Assembly (NCBI GenBank): GCA_963815645.1
Contig: CAWFHL010000004.1
Span: 143,097 to 207,096 of the forward strand
Reading direction: 5' to 3'
Length of the DNA stretch: 64,000 bases
Source: JBBRHQ01 sp963815645
GTDB lineage: Bacteria > Actinomycetota > Thermoleophilia > Solirubrobacterales > 70-9
Below are positions 8,720-16,473 of this stretch, piece after piece (the first letter of the stretch is position 1; every line of letters begins with the position of its first letter). The notes under the pieces are model-generated. The model had not been told where the DNA came from. It did not search any database and saw nothing but the letters and a program-made list of their open reading frames with translations. Both the position numbers and the translations under genes were made by a program.

Positions 8720-9802
8720 ATGATGATCGGGGTGAAAGCGGAGGCCAAGGACAGGGTCCGCGACCTGCGCATCGAGCGGGTTGTCGAGCTGATCCCGCCG
8801 GTGACCTTGCTCGAGGAGCTGCCGCTGGGCGAACAGCGAGAGCAGGCGGTGGTCGAAGGCCGCTCGTCGGTCACCGAGGTGATCGGCGGCAGCGACGACA
8901 GGCTGCTGGTAGTGGTCGGGCCGTGCAGCGTCCACGACCCGGAGGCGGCCCTCGACTACGCCGGGCGGCTGAGCGCCGCCGCCGGAGATCTGGGCGAGGA
9001 CCTGCTGGTGGCGATGCGGGTCTACTTCGAGAAGCCGCGGACCACTACGGGCTGGAAGGGGCTGATCAACGACCCCCACCTCGACGGCTCGGGGGACGTC
9101 AACGCCGGCCTGCGGGTGGCCCGGGAGCTGCTGCTCGAGGTGCTCGACCTCGGGCTGCGGATCGGCTGCGAGTTCCTCGACCCGATCACCCCCCAGTACA
9201 TCTCCGACGCGGTCGCCTGGGGCGCGATCGGGGCCCGCACGACCGAGAGCCAGATCCACCGCCAGCTCGGGTCCGGCCTGTCGATGCCGGTCGGCTTCAA
9301 GAACCGCACCGACGGCGACGTCCGGGTTGCGGTTGACGCCGTGCGGGCCGCCTCCGTGCCCCACGTCTTCGCCGGAATCGACGACGCCGGCGTCCCGGCG
9401 ATCCTGCATACGACCGGGAACCCGGATTGCCACATCATCCTGCGCGGCGGCGAGGCCGGCCCCAATTACGGGGAAGCGGAGATCGAGGGAGCGCTGCGAC
9501 GTCTTGACACCGCCGGCCTGCCGCGGCGCGTCGTCGTCGACGCATCGCATGGGAACAGCAACAAGGACCCCGAGCTGCAGGCGAAGGTGGCTGGTGAGAT
9601 CGGCGCCCAGGTGGCGGGCGGCAGCGACTCGATCGCCGGCGTCATGCTGGAGTCCTTCGTCGAGGCCGGCAGGCAGGACCTCTCCTCCGGCCTCCCGCTG
9701 ACCTACGGGCAGTCGATTACGGACGCGTGCATGGGCTGGGAGACGACGCTCGAGGTTCTCGACGGGCTCGCCGCAGCCGTCAGGGCACGCCGCTCTAGAT
9801 GA
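8720..9802 (+). CDS. aroG: 3-deoxy-7-phosphoheptulonate (DAHP) synthase, class I
   Basis: Condenses PEP and erythrose 4-phosphate, the first step of the shikimate pathway. It follows the AroF/G/H type I-alpha pattern: DLRIERVVELIPPVTLLEELP at the N-terminus, LLVVVGPCSVHDP, YFEKPRTTTGWKGLINDP, and SHGNSNKD near the metal site. 360 residues. I choose the ATG at 8720 because it follows GAGAGG at good spacing; an in-frame ATG at 8654 would add 22 unrelated residues. Its last codon overlaps tyrA (ATGA, 9799-9802). Presence of this feedback-regulated class suggests inhibition by an aromatic amino acid. Confidence 0.93.
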   Translation: MMIGVKAEAKDRVRDLRIERVVELIPPVTLLEELPLGEQREQAVVEGRSSVTEVIGGSDDRLLVVVGPCSVHDPEAALDYAGRLSAAAGDLGEDLLVAMRVYFEKPRTTTGWKGLINDPHLDGSGDVNAGLRVARELLLEVLDLGLRIGCEFLDPITPQYISDAVAWGAIGARTTESQIHRQLGSGLSMPVGFKNRTDGDVRVAVDAVRAASVPHVFAGIDDAGVPAILHTTGNPDCHIILRGGEAGPNYGEAEIEGALRRLDTAGLPRRVVVDASHGNSNKDPELQAKVAGEIGAQVAGGSDSIAGVMLESFVEAGRQDLSSGLPLTYGQSITDACMGWETTLEVLDGLAAAVRARRSR

Positions 9803-10884
9803 GGATCGCAGTGCTCGGGGTCGGGCTGATCGGCGGCTCGATCGGGCTGGCAGCGCGGCGGCGGCTGGGGGCGGAGGTGGTCGGCCACGATCCCGATCCG
9901 GCGACCGTCTCGGCGGCGCTCGAAGCGGGGGCGATCGATAGCGCCGCGAGCGGGCCGGGCGAGGCCTGCGAAGGAGCCGAGGTCGTCTTCTGCGCGGCGC
10001 CTGTTGGAGCCCTGGTGGAGGTCGCCGAGGCGGCTCTCGCCGCCTCGGGACCGGGGACCGTGGTCACCGACGCCGGCTCCACCAAGCGCGAGATCGTCGC
10101 GGAGCTCGGGGATGACGAGCGCTTCGTCGGGGGGCATCCGCTCGCCGGGGCGGAGACCGCCGGGGTCGAGAACGCGCGCGAGGAGCTGTTCGAGGGGGCG
10201 CGTTGGTACCTGGCGCCATCGGCGATCTCGGCCGGGGTCCTCTACGACCGCCTGCAGCGTGCGATCGCGGGCCTCGGCGCCAGGCCGCAGGCGATCGATG
10301 CCGAGGTTCACGATCGCCTCATGGCGACGGCCAGCCACCTGCCCCATGTGGTCGCCAACGCCGTAGCCGATCAGGCGGCGGCCGAGCTGAGGCGGGACTC
10401 GGAGCGGCTCGGAGAGATGGGGCCGAGCCTGCGGGACGCGACCCGGGTCGCGGGAGCGAACCCGGAGGTCTGGGCAGACATCTTCGCCAGCAACCGCGAA
10501 TCGGTCGCCGAGGCGGTGGACTCGGTGATCGGCCGGCTGGAGCGGGCCTCGCGGTTGATCCGCGAAGGCGACGGTGCGGGGTTGGCCGCGTGGCAGCGAG
10601 AGGCGGGCCTCTCACGCCGTGCCCTGCTCGAGTCCGAGGGCGCCGCCGGCCCTGTCCAGGAGCTGCGGCTGGTGGTCCCGAACCGGCCGGGGATCGTCGC
10701 CGGCCTCGCCCTGGCCCTGGGGGATGCCGGAATCAATATCGAGGACATGGCGCTCTATCCGGCGCAGGACATGTCCACCGGCGCGATCGCCCTCTGGGTC
10801 GCCGGACAGGCCGAGGCCGGGCGCGCCGCGGCGCTGGTCCGGGGGATGGGCCACACGGTGTCCGTGCTCGGGGCCGGCGATTAG
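9799..10884 (+). CDS. tyrA: Prephenate dehydrogenase with C-terminal ACT domain
   Basis: Oxidatively decarboxylates prephenate to 4-hydroxyphenylpyruvate for tyrosine synthesis. The N-terminal Rossmann motif is VLGVGLIGGSIGLAARR. GGHPLAGAETAGVENAREELFEG is the conserved catalytic region. The last about 75 residues (LRLVVPNRPGIVAGLALALGDAGINIEDM) form an ACT domain, the usual amino-acid sensing module. 361 residues, ATG within the ATGA overlap with aroG. It abuts aroA, whose frame has no normal start codon, so a TyrA-AroA fusion broken by one indel cannot be excluded. Confidence 0.92.
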   Translation: MRIAVLGVGLIGGSIGLAARRRLGAEVVGHDPDPATVSAALEAGAIDSAASGPGEACEGAEVVFCAAPVGALVEVAEAALAASGPGTVVTDAGSTKREIVAELGDDERFVGGHPLAGAETAGVENAREELFEGARWYLAPSAISAGVLYDRLQRAIAGLGARPQAIDAEVHDRLMATASHLPHVVANAVADQAAAELRRDSERLGEMGPSLRDATRVAGANPEVWADIFASNRESVAEAVDSVIGRLERASRLIREGDGAGLAAWQREAGLSRRALLESEGAAGPVQELRLVVPNRPGIVAGLALALGDAGINIEDMALYPAQDMSTGAIALWVAGQAEAGRAAALVRGMGHTVSVLGAGD

Positions 10885-12188
10885 CGGCGCCCGCTTCAGC
10901 CCCAGCGGTCCGCTCCTCGGCGCCCTGCGCCCGCCGCCCGACAAGTCGATCTCCCACCGGGCGGCACTGATCGCCGCGATCGGGGAGGGCCCGACAGCGA
11001 TCGAGGGGTTCCTTGACTCGGCGGATACCCGCTCCACCCTGGCGGCGGTCGGCGCCCTCGGCGCCGGGGTGGGCGCGAGCAGCGGCAGCTCGGGCCCGCT
11101 CCCGGGACGGTTCACGATCGAGGGAATGGGGTTGCGGGGAGCCGTCCCGGGGCTGGATATCGACGTTGGCAACGCCGGCACCCTGCTGCGGCTGCTGCCG
11201 GGCTGGCTGGCGGGACAGGACTCCGGGAGCTGGACGATCGACGGGGACGAGTCGATCAGGCGGCGGCCGGTGGACAGGATCACGGAGCCGCTGCGGCTGA
11301 TGGGCTCCCGGATCGAGTCCGGCGACGGGGGGCTGGCGCCGATCCGGATCGAGGGATCGCCGCTCAGCGGTATCTCCTACCGGCTGCCCGTGGCAAGCGC
11401 CCAGGTCAAGTCCTGCCTGCTACTCGCCGGGCTGCTGGCCGAGGGGGAGACTCGGGTGATCGAGTCCTCGCCGACGCGGGACCACTCCGAGCGCATGCTC
11501 GCCGCCGCCGGGGCCGAGGTCGGTCGCGACGGCGAGACGGTGACGATCCGTCCCGCGGATCGGCTCGAGCCCGGCGAGATCGTCATCCCCGGCGACCTCT
11601 CCTCCGCCGCCTTCTTCATCGTCGCCGCGACGATCGTGCCCGGCAGCCGGGTGCGCCTCGACGGGGTCGGGCTCAACCCGACGCGCTGCGGCGTGATCGA
11701 GATCCTGGGGCGGATGGGCGCGGCGATCGAGGTCAGCGAGGAGCGGGGACGCGGGGGCGAGCCGGTCGGAGCGATCGAGGTCTCGGCGGCCGAGCTGGGC
11801 GGCACCACGGTCGGAGGGAGACGAGATCCCCCTGGCGATCGACGAGCTGCCGCTGATCGCCCTGGCGGCGTGCTTCGCGGAGGGGGAGACGGTGATCGCC
11901 GGCGCGTCCGAGCTGCGGCGCAAGGAGTCGGACCGGATCGAGACCGTGACCGGGGCCTTGGCGGGGCTCGGCGCCGCGATCGAGCCTACCCCGGACGGCA
12001 TGGTGATCCCGGGTGGGGGAGGGATCGACGGAGGCAGGGTCGACTCGCACGGCGATCACCGGATCGCGATGCTCGGCGCGATCGCGGGGCTCGCCTCGCG
12101 CCGGGGGGTCGAGGTCGACGGGATCAATGCGGCTGCGATCAGCTACCCGGGCTTTGCCGCGGACCTGGAGTCGCTTCGCGTCAACTAG
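10880..12188 (+). CDS. aroA: EPSP synthase (3-phosphoshikimate 1-carboxyvinyltransferase), one frameshift
   Basis: Sixth shikimate-pathway step. Motifs: PPPDKSISHRAALIAAI (substrate-binding lysine), GNAGTLLRLLPGWLAG, the DHSERMLAAAGAEV region, and RRKESDRIETVTGALAGLGA with DSHGDHRIAM at the end. The frame shifts by one base near 11817, in the stretch that should read VGGDEIPLAIDELPLI. No ATG, GTG or TTG lies at the 5' end: the only candidate at the junction is ATT at 10880, overlapping the tyrA stop as ATTAG. About 435 residues, normal for the family. Confidence 0.88.
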
Positions 12189-12507
12189 CGCTGGGATGCC
12201 CGACCCCGGGCCAGGGGGAGAGCAGCAGCAGAAGCCTGGAGTCCGCCCGCGCCCGCACCTCGTGACGCTCGTTGGGCTCGAACGCGGCCAACAGGCCAGC
12301 CTCCCCCGAGACGCTCTCCCCGCCGGGGCGGGAAAGCTCGATCTCCCCGGAGACGACGAGCATCCAGGCACGCTCATGAACCTGGTGCTCGCCCATCTCT
12401 TCGCCGGCCGGCAATTCGATCACGATCGCCCTGCCCTCGTCGTCGGAGGTGATCACCTCCGGCTGGTGCGCCTTGACGTCGAGGGCGCCGAGGTCCCAGG
12501 TCTGCAT
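12181..12507 (-). CDS. Cupin-domain protein
   Basis: A 108-residue single-domain cupin (small beta-barrel). EMGEHQVHERAWMLVVSGEIEL is cupin motif 1 and AFEPNERHEVRARADSRLLLLLSPW motif 2, with histidines that could hold a metal. Start chosen at 12507 (MQTWDLGALDV) because it is preceded by AAGGGGTGGAG; a further ATG at 12549 would add 14 residues. It converges with aroA, overlapping it by 8 bases. Substrate and role unknown. Confidence 0.72.
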   Translation of the reverse strand: MQTWDLGALDVKAHQPEVITSDDEGRAIVIELPAGEEMGEHQVHERAWMLVVSGEIELSRPGGESVSGEAGLLAAFEPNERHEVRARADSRLLLLLSPWPGVGHPSAS

Positions 12508-12572
12508 CTCCACCCCTTCACGGTCGCTGTGAGGGTCAAACATATCCATGCCGGAGCACGATTAGGCTTTTG

Positions 12573-12625
12573 GCCGGCGCGGTGTAGTGCCGGCACAGGC
12601 ATGTCGGGCGGCGAAGCCACCGCAG
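12573..12625. repeat. Dual-hairpin intergenic repeat, copy 1 (diverged)
   Basis: Arms GCCGGC/GCCGGC around GCGGTGTAGT, then CACAGGCATGTC, then GGCGGC GAA GCCACC. Both hairpins carry mismatches compared with copies 3, 4 and 6. It sits between the divergent cupin and cmk genes. Confidence 0.75.
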
Positions 12626-12637
12626 GTGGTTGCGATG

Positions 12638-12690
12638 GCCGGCGCGGTGTTAGCGCCGACACAGGCATGTGAGGCGGCGCAGCCGCCGCC
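12638..12690. repeat. Dual-hairpin intergenic repeat, copy 2
   Basis: GCCGGCGC GGTGTTA GCGCCGAC, linker ACAGGCATGTGA, then GGCGGC GCA GCCGCC. Tandem to copy 1 and 16 bases before the cmk ATG, so it would be in or next to the cmk 5' leader. Confidence 0.8.
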
Positions 12691-12705
12691 GGTAGTTTCT
12701 TAGCC

Positions 12706-13312
12706 ATGGTGATCGCGATCGACGGCCCCGCCGGCGCCGGTAAGTCGTCGGTTGCGAGGGGGGTCGCGGCAGCCCTCGGCTTCACCTATCTCGACTCGGG
12801 GGCGATGTACCGCTGCGTGGCGCTCGAGGCGCTGCGAGCAGAGGCCGACCTGGACGACGCCGAGGCGGTCGGGAGGATCGCCGCGGGGTGTGAGATCGAT
12901 CTGGCGAGCGGGGAGCTTCGGGAGCCCTCCGGTCTCGGAGGCAGCTTCCCGCGTCTCCGTTCACCCGCAGGTCCGCGAGGCGATGGTCGCCCGCCAAAGG
13001 GAGCTGATCGCGAGCGGCGATTTCGTCGCCGAGGGTCGCGACATCGGCACGGTCGTCTGCCCGGATGCCCCGTTGAAGCTGTACCTAACCGCGTCGGAGC
13101 GGGAGCGGGCCCGCCGCCGGGCCGCCGAGAGCGGCGAGGACCCCGAGCGGGTGCTCGCCTCCCAGCGGAACCGGGACCGTCGCGACCGTGAGCGCGAGCA
13201 CGGGAGGCTGAGGCCGGCTGAGGACGCAATCGAGCTCGACACCTCCGGCCTCCCTCTGGACGAAGTGATTGAGCGGGTCGTAGGCCTGGCGCGCGAGAGG
13301 GGCCTGGCTTGA
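12706..13312 (+). CDS. cmk: Cytidylate kinase, one frameshift, short middle
   Basis: Phosphorylates CMP and dCMP. The P-loop is IAIDGPAGAGKSSVAR; LDSGAMYRCVAL follows. After a frameshift near 12933 the protein continues as VSEAASRVSVHPQVREAMVARQRE, EGRDIGTVVCPDAPLKLYL and RNRDRRDRE, all family landmarks. The segment before VSEAAS, where relatives carry roughly 15-20 residues around a GEDVT-type motif, is nearly absent here, so the protein is about 202 residues rather than about 220. This may be natural shortening or an assembly loss linked to the indel. Its TGA overlaps the TTG of der. Confidence 0.86.
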
Positions 13313-14649
13313 CGGCGGCGGCCGCGCGCCCCGCGGTCGCGGTCGTCGGCTTCCCGAATGTCGGCAAGAGCGCCCTGGTCAACCGCCTCGCCGGCGGGCG
13401 GGAGGCCGTCACCCACTCCGAGCCCGGCGTGACCCGGGACCGCAAGCGGATGGGCTGCGATTGGAACGGCGTCTACTTCGACTTGATCGACACCGGCGGC
13501 ATCGACCTGGCCGACGAGGCCGAGCTCGCCCGAGATGTCCAGCGCCAGGCGAGCGAGGCGATGAGCGAGGCCGAGCTGGTGCTGATGGTGGTCGACGCGA
13601 GGGCGGGCCTTCGTGGAGGCGACGCCGACCTGGCCGCCTCGCTGCGCGGCTCGGCGACCCCGGTGCTGGTCGCGGCGAACAAGGTCGACCGCCCGGAGGA
13701 CTCGCACCTCGCCGCGGAGTTCCACGGACTGGGTCTCGGTGAGCCTTCTCCGGTTTCGGCCACCCACGGTCTGGGCACAGGGGACCTGCTCGACCGAATC
13801 GTCTCCGGGCTCGGAGCCGCCCCTGTCCACGCCGATGACGAGGCGCCCCCGCGGCTGGCGATCATCGGGCGGCCCAACGTCGGCAAGTCCTCGCTGCTCA
13901 ACGCCCTGCTCGGCGTCGAGCGGGTGATCGTCTCCGAAACCGCCGGCACGACCAGGGACGCGATCGACACCGAGGTCGAATATGAGGGCCGGCCGGTGGT
14001 GCTGGTAGACACCGCCGGCCTCCGGCGCCGCTCGAAGGTGGCCGGTACGGTCGACTACTACGCCCAGCTGCGCTCCCAGCGGGCCGTGGAGAGCGCCGAC
14101 GTCGCGATCGTGGTCTGCGACGCGTCCGAGGGGGTCACCGCCGAGGACTTGAGGATCGCCGAGATGGCGATGCGCTCCGGATGCGCGACCCTGGTCGTGC
14201 TCAACAAGTGGGACATCACCCGCACTGACATCGACGACGCCAGGGCACGGGTCCGCCGCAAGCTGCGGCTGCGCCCGGAGGTCGTCACCTGCTCCGCCCT
14301 AGGCGGGCGCGGGGTCGGTGGGCTGCTCGGCCGGGCCCTCGGTCTCGCGGGCCGCGCCGCCGCCCGCTTCCCAACCCCGGAGCTGAACCGCCTGGTCTCC
14401 GAGATCGTCGCCAAGACGCCCCCTCCCTCGAAGCGGGGGCGGCGGCTGCGGCTCTACTACGCGGCACAGGTCGGCGATCGCCCGCCGCGGATCGCGATCC
14501 AGGTCAACGACCGCCGCCTGATCTCGCGCGAGTGGGCCTACCACCTGGAGAACCGGCTGCGGGAAGCCGGCTCGCTGCAGGGTGTTCCGCTGGTGATCGA
14601 CTTCGTCCCGCACAGCGGCCGCGACCGGCGTGGGCAACGCTCCCGCTAG
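13309..14649 (+). CDS. der: Ribosome-assembly GTPase Der (EngA)
   Basis: Tandem-GTPase protein needed for 50S assembly. GTPase domain 1: GFPNVGKSALVNRL, DTGGIDL, NKVD. Domain 2: GRPNVGKSSLLNALLG, DTAGLRRRSKV, NKWD. A C-terminal KH-like domain ends in GVPLVIDFVPHSGR. 446 residues, normal. The start is a TTG at 13309 overlapping the cmk stop (TTGA). cmk-der adjacency is common in actinobacteria. Confidence 0.95.
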   Translation: MTAAAARPAVAVVGFPNVGKSALVNRLAGGREAVTHSEPGVTRDRKRMGCDWNGVYFDLIDTGGIDLADEAELARDVQRQASEAMSEAELVLMVVDARAGLRGGDADLAASLRGSATPVLVAANKVDRPEDSHLAAEFHGLGLGEPSPVSATHGLGTGDLLDRIVSGLGAAPVHADDEAPPRLAIIGRPNVGKSSLLNALLGVERVIVSETAGTTRDAIDTEVEYEGRPVVLVDTAGLRRRSKVAGTVDYYAQLRSQRAVESADVAIVVCDASEGVTAEDLRIAEMAMRSGCATLVVLNKWDITRTDIDDARARVRRKLRLRPEVVTCSALGGRGVGGLLGRALGLAGRAAARFPTPELNRLVSEIVAKTPPPSKRGRRLRLYYAAQVGDRPPRIAIQVNDRRLISREWAYHLENRLREAGSLQGVPLVIDFVPHSGRDRRGQRSR

Positions 14650-14652
14650 TCT
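14647..14652 (+). promoter_or_regulatory. -10 box TAGTCT of metK
   Basis: TAGTCT overlaps the der stop and would start a transcript near 14659, leaving a leader of about 28 bases with AAGGAGA at 14670-14676. No SAM riboswitch fits in this space. Confidence 0.35.
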
Positions 14653-14686
14653 CTGGTGCCTCAAACCGCAAGGAGAAGACCTTCAG

Positions 14687-15934
14687 ATGTCCGATACCCG
14701 ACCGCTGGCAGACGGCGAGTACCTGTTCACCTCGGAGTCGGTGACCGAGGGGCACCCCGACAAGATCTGCGACCAGATCTCCGATGGCGTCCTCGACGCC
14801 GTGATGAAGGAGGATCCGGAGGGCCGCGTTGCCTGCGAGACGCTGGTCAACACGGGCATGGCCGTGGTCTGCGGGGAGATCTCCACCACGGCCCACCTCA
14901 ACGTCCCGGAGATCGTCCGCGAGACGATCCGTGGGATCGGCTACGACCGCGGCGCGCTCGGCTACGACTGCGACCACATCTCGGTGCTGGTCTCGCTCGA
15001 CGAGCAGTCGCCGGACATCGCCCAGGGCGTCGACCATGCGCTCGAGACGCGTCAGGACCCCTCCGACGAGGACGAGCTCGATGTCGCAGGGGCCGGTGAC
15101 CAGGGGATGATGTTCGGCTACGCGACGAACGAGACCGATGCGCTGATGCCGATGCCGATCCAGATCGCCCACCGGCTCGCCGAGCGCCTCTCGGAGGTGC
15201 GCAAGGACGGCACCCTTCCCCATCTGCGTCCCGACGGCAAGACTCAGGTCACGGTGCGCTACGCCGACGGTCGCCCCGTCGGGGTCGAGAAGCTGCTGAT
15301 CTCCACCCAGCACGACCCCGGCTTCGAGGTGGGCGAGCAGATCCGGGAGCAGCTCTGGGATCACGTCGTCACGCCGGTGCTCGCCGAGGGCTACCCCGAT
15401 GTCTTCGACGAGGACCGTCTGCGCGGCGAGTTCCTGGTCAACCCGACCGGAAAATTCGTGATCGGGGGGCCGGTGGGGGATGCCGGGCTGACCGGCCGCA
15501 AGATCATCGTCGACACCTACGGCGGCGCGGCGCGCCACGGCGGTGGTGCCTTCTCGGGCAAGGACCCCTCGAAGGTCGACCGCTCGGCCGCCTACGCGAC
15601 GCGCCACGTCGCCAAGAACATCGTCGCCGCCGGGCTCGCCGAGCGCTGTGAGGTCCAGGTCGCCTATGCGATCGGCGTCGCGCACCCGGTCTCGGTGATG
15701 GTCGAGACCTTCGGCACCGGGCGCCTCCACGACTCCGAGATCTCGAGGATCGTCAACAAGGAGTTCGACCTCCGCCCAGGCGCATTCCGCAGCTACCTGG
15801 ACCTCCACAGGCCGATCTTCCAGAAGACCGCCGCCTACGGCCACTTCGGCCGCGAGGACCCGGACTTCACCTGGGAGCGGATCGACCGGGTCGACGCCCT
15901 CCGCAAGGCCTCGAAGGCGGGCGCCGCAGCCTGA
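14687..15934 (+). CDS. metK: S-adenosylmethionine synthetase
   Basis: Makes S-adenosylmethionine from methionine and ATP. The N-terminal LFTSESVTEGHPDKICDQISD, GAGDQGMMFGYATNET and GGAARHGGGAFSGKDPSKVDRSAAY are the three diagnostic motifs. 415 residues. I use the ATG at 14687 because it follows a strong AAGGAGA site with 10-base spacing; the in-frame ATG at 14630 lies within der. Confidence 0.96.
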   Translation: MSDTRPLADGEYLFTSESVTEGHPDKICDQISDGVLDAVMKEDPEGRVACETLVNTGMAVVCGEISTTAHLNVPEIVRETIRGIGYDRGALGYDCDHISVLVSLDEQSPDIAQGVDHALETRQDPSDEDELDVAGAGDQGMMFGYATNETDALMPMPIQIAHRLAERLSEVRKDGTLPHLRPDGKTQVTVRYADGRPVGVEKLLISTQHDPGFEVGEQIREQLWDHVVTPVLAEGYPDVFDEDRLRGEFLVNPTGKFVIGGPVGDAGLTGRKIIVDTYGGAARHGGGAFSGKDPSKVDRSAAYATRHVAKNIVAAGLAERCEVQVAYAIGVAHPVSVMVETFGTGRLHDSEISRIVNKEFDLRPGAFRSYLDLHRPIFQKTAAYGHFGREDPDFTWERIDRVDALRKASKAGAAA

Positions 15935-15937
15935 GCC

Positions 15938-16432
15938 CTACTGGGCCTCGCCGAGACCGTGGGAGCCGGCGGCGCCGGCTCCGGTCGCTTTGTCGACACG
16001 GTGCACGACCTGCGCCGGGTCGGCCACCCCGGCGAAGATGAAGTTGTAATCGTCGCTGCCGGCAGTGTCGAAGTCGACGTCGCCGATCTGCATCAGCCGC
16101 TGGTAGACCGACTGCTCGTAGTTGACGTTCTGGACGCGCTCCAGCCGGGTTTCCTGGATCTCGCGCGAGACGATCCCCCGCTTGATGTTCAGCCGGCGGT
16201 CGGTGATCGTGTAGGTGGTCGCGACCCGCTTGATGAAGCCGACCAGGACGGTGATCGCCAGGATCGCCAGGACGACGGCGAAGACCGTGGCACTGCTGTC
16301 GCTGATCAGCTTCGTGATCACCCCGGCGACCACTGCGATCAGCGCCCCCTTCAGGTAGAAACCGAGGATCGCCCGCCAGGAAGGGTGGCCCTCGAAGATC
16401 ACCTTCTCGCCCGGATGAAGGGTGAGCGACAT
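15938..16432 (-). CDS. Membrane protein with bacterial PH-like domain (bPH2)
   Basis: About 164 residues. Two hydrophobic segments (around ILGFYLKGALIAVVAGVITKL and FAVVLAILAITVLVGFI) precede a bacterial pleckstrin-homology-like domain containing TTYTITDRRLNIKRGIVSREIQETRLERVQNV, the typical bPH2 core. Such proteins are small membrane proteins of poorly known role. An ATG at 16444 is an alternative start. It is divergent from priA with 41 bases between start codons, so their promoters overlap. The last residues are low-complexity Gly/Ala. Confidence 0.78.
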   Translation of the reverse strand: MSLTLHPGEKVIFEGHPSWRAILGFYLKGALIAVVAGVITKLISDSSATVFAVVLAILAITVLVGFIKRVATTYTITDRRLNIKRGIVSREIQETRLERVQNVNYEQSVYQRLMQIGDVDFDTAGSDDYNFIFAGVADPAQVVHRVDKATGAGAAGSHGLGEAQ

Positions 16433-16461
16433 CGCGGGCAGCATATGTCCTCGCTGGACCC

Positions 16462-16467
16462 TAGGTT
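16462..16467 (+). promoter_or_regulatory. -10 box TAGGTT of priA
   Basis: TAGGTT ends 6 bases before the priA ATG; leaderless-type spacing. Confidence 0.4.
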
Positions 16468-16473
16468 GGGTGC

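Noticed and set aside
14650..14686. SAM riboswitch upstream of metK
   Set aside because: The leader is only about 28-36 bases and holds a Shine-Dalgarno site but no riboswitch motif.
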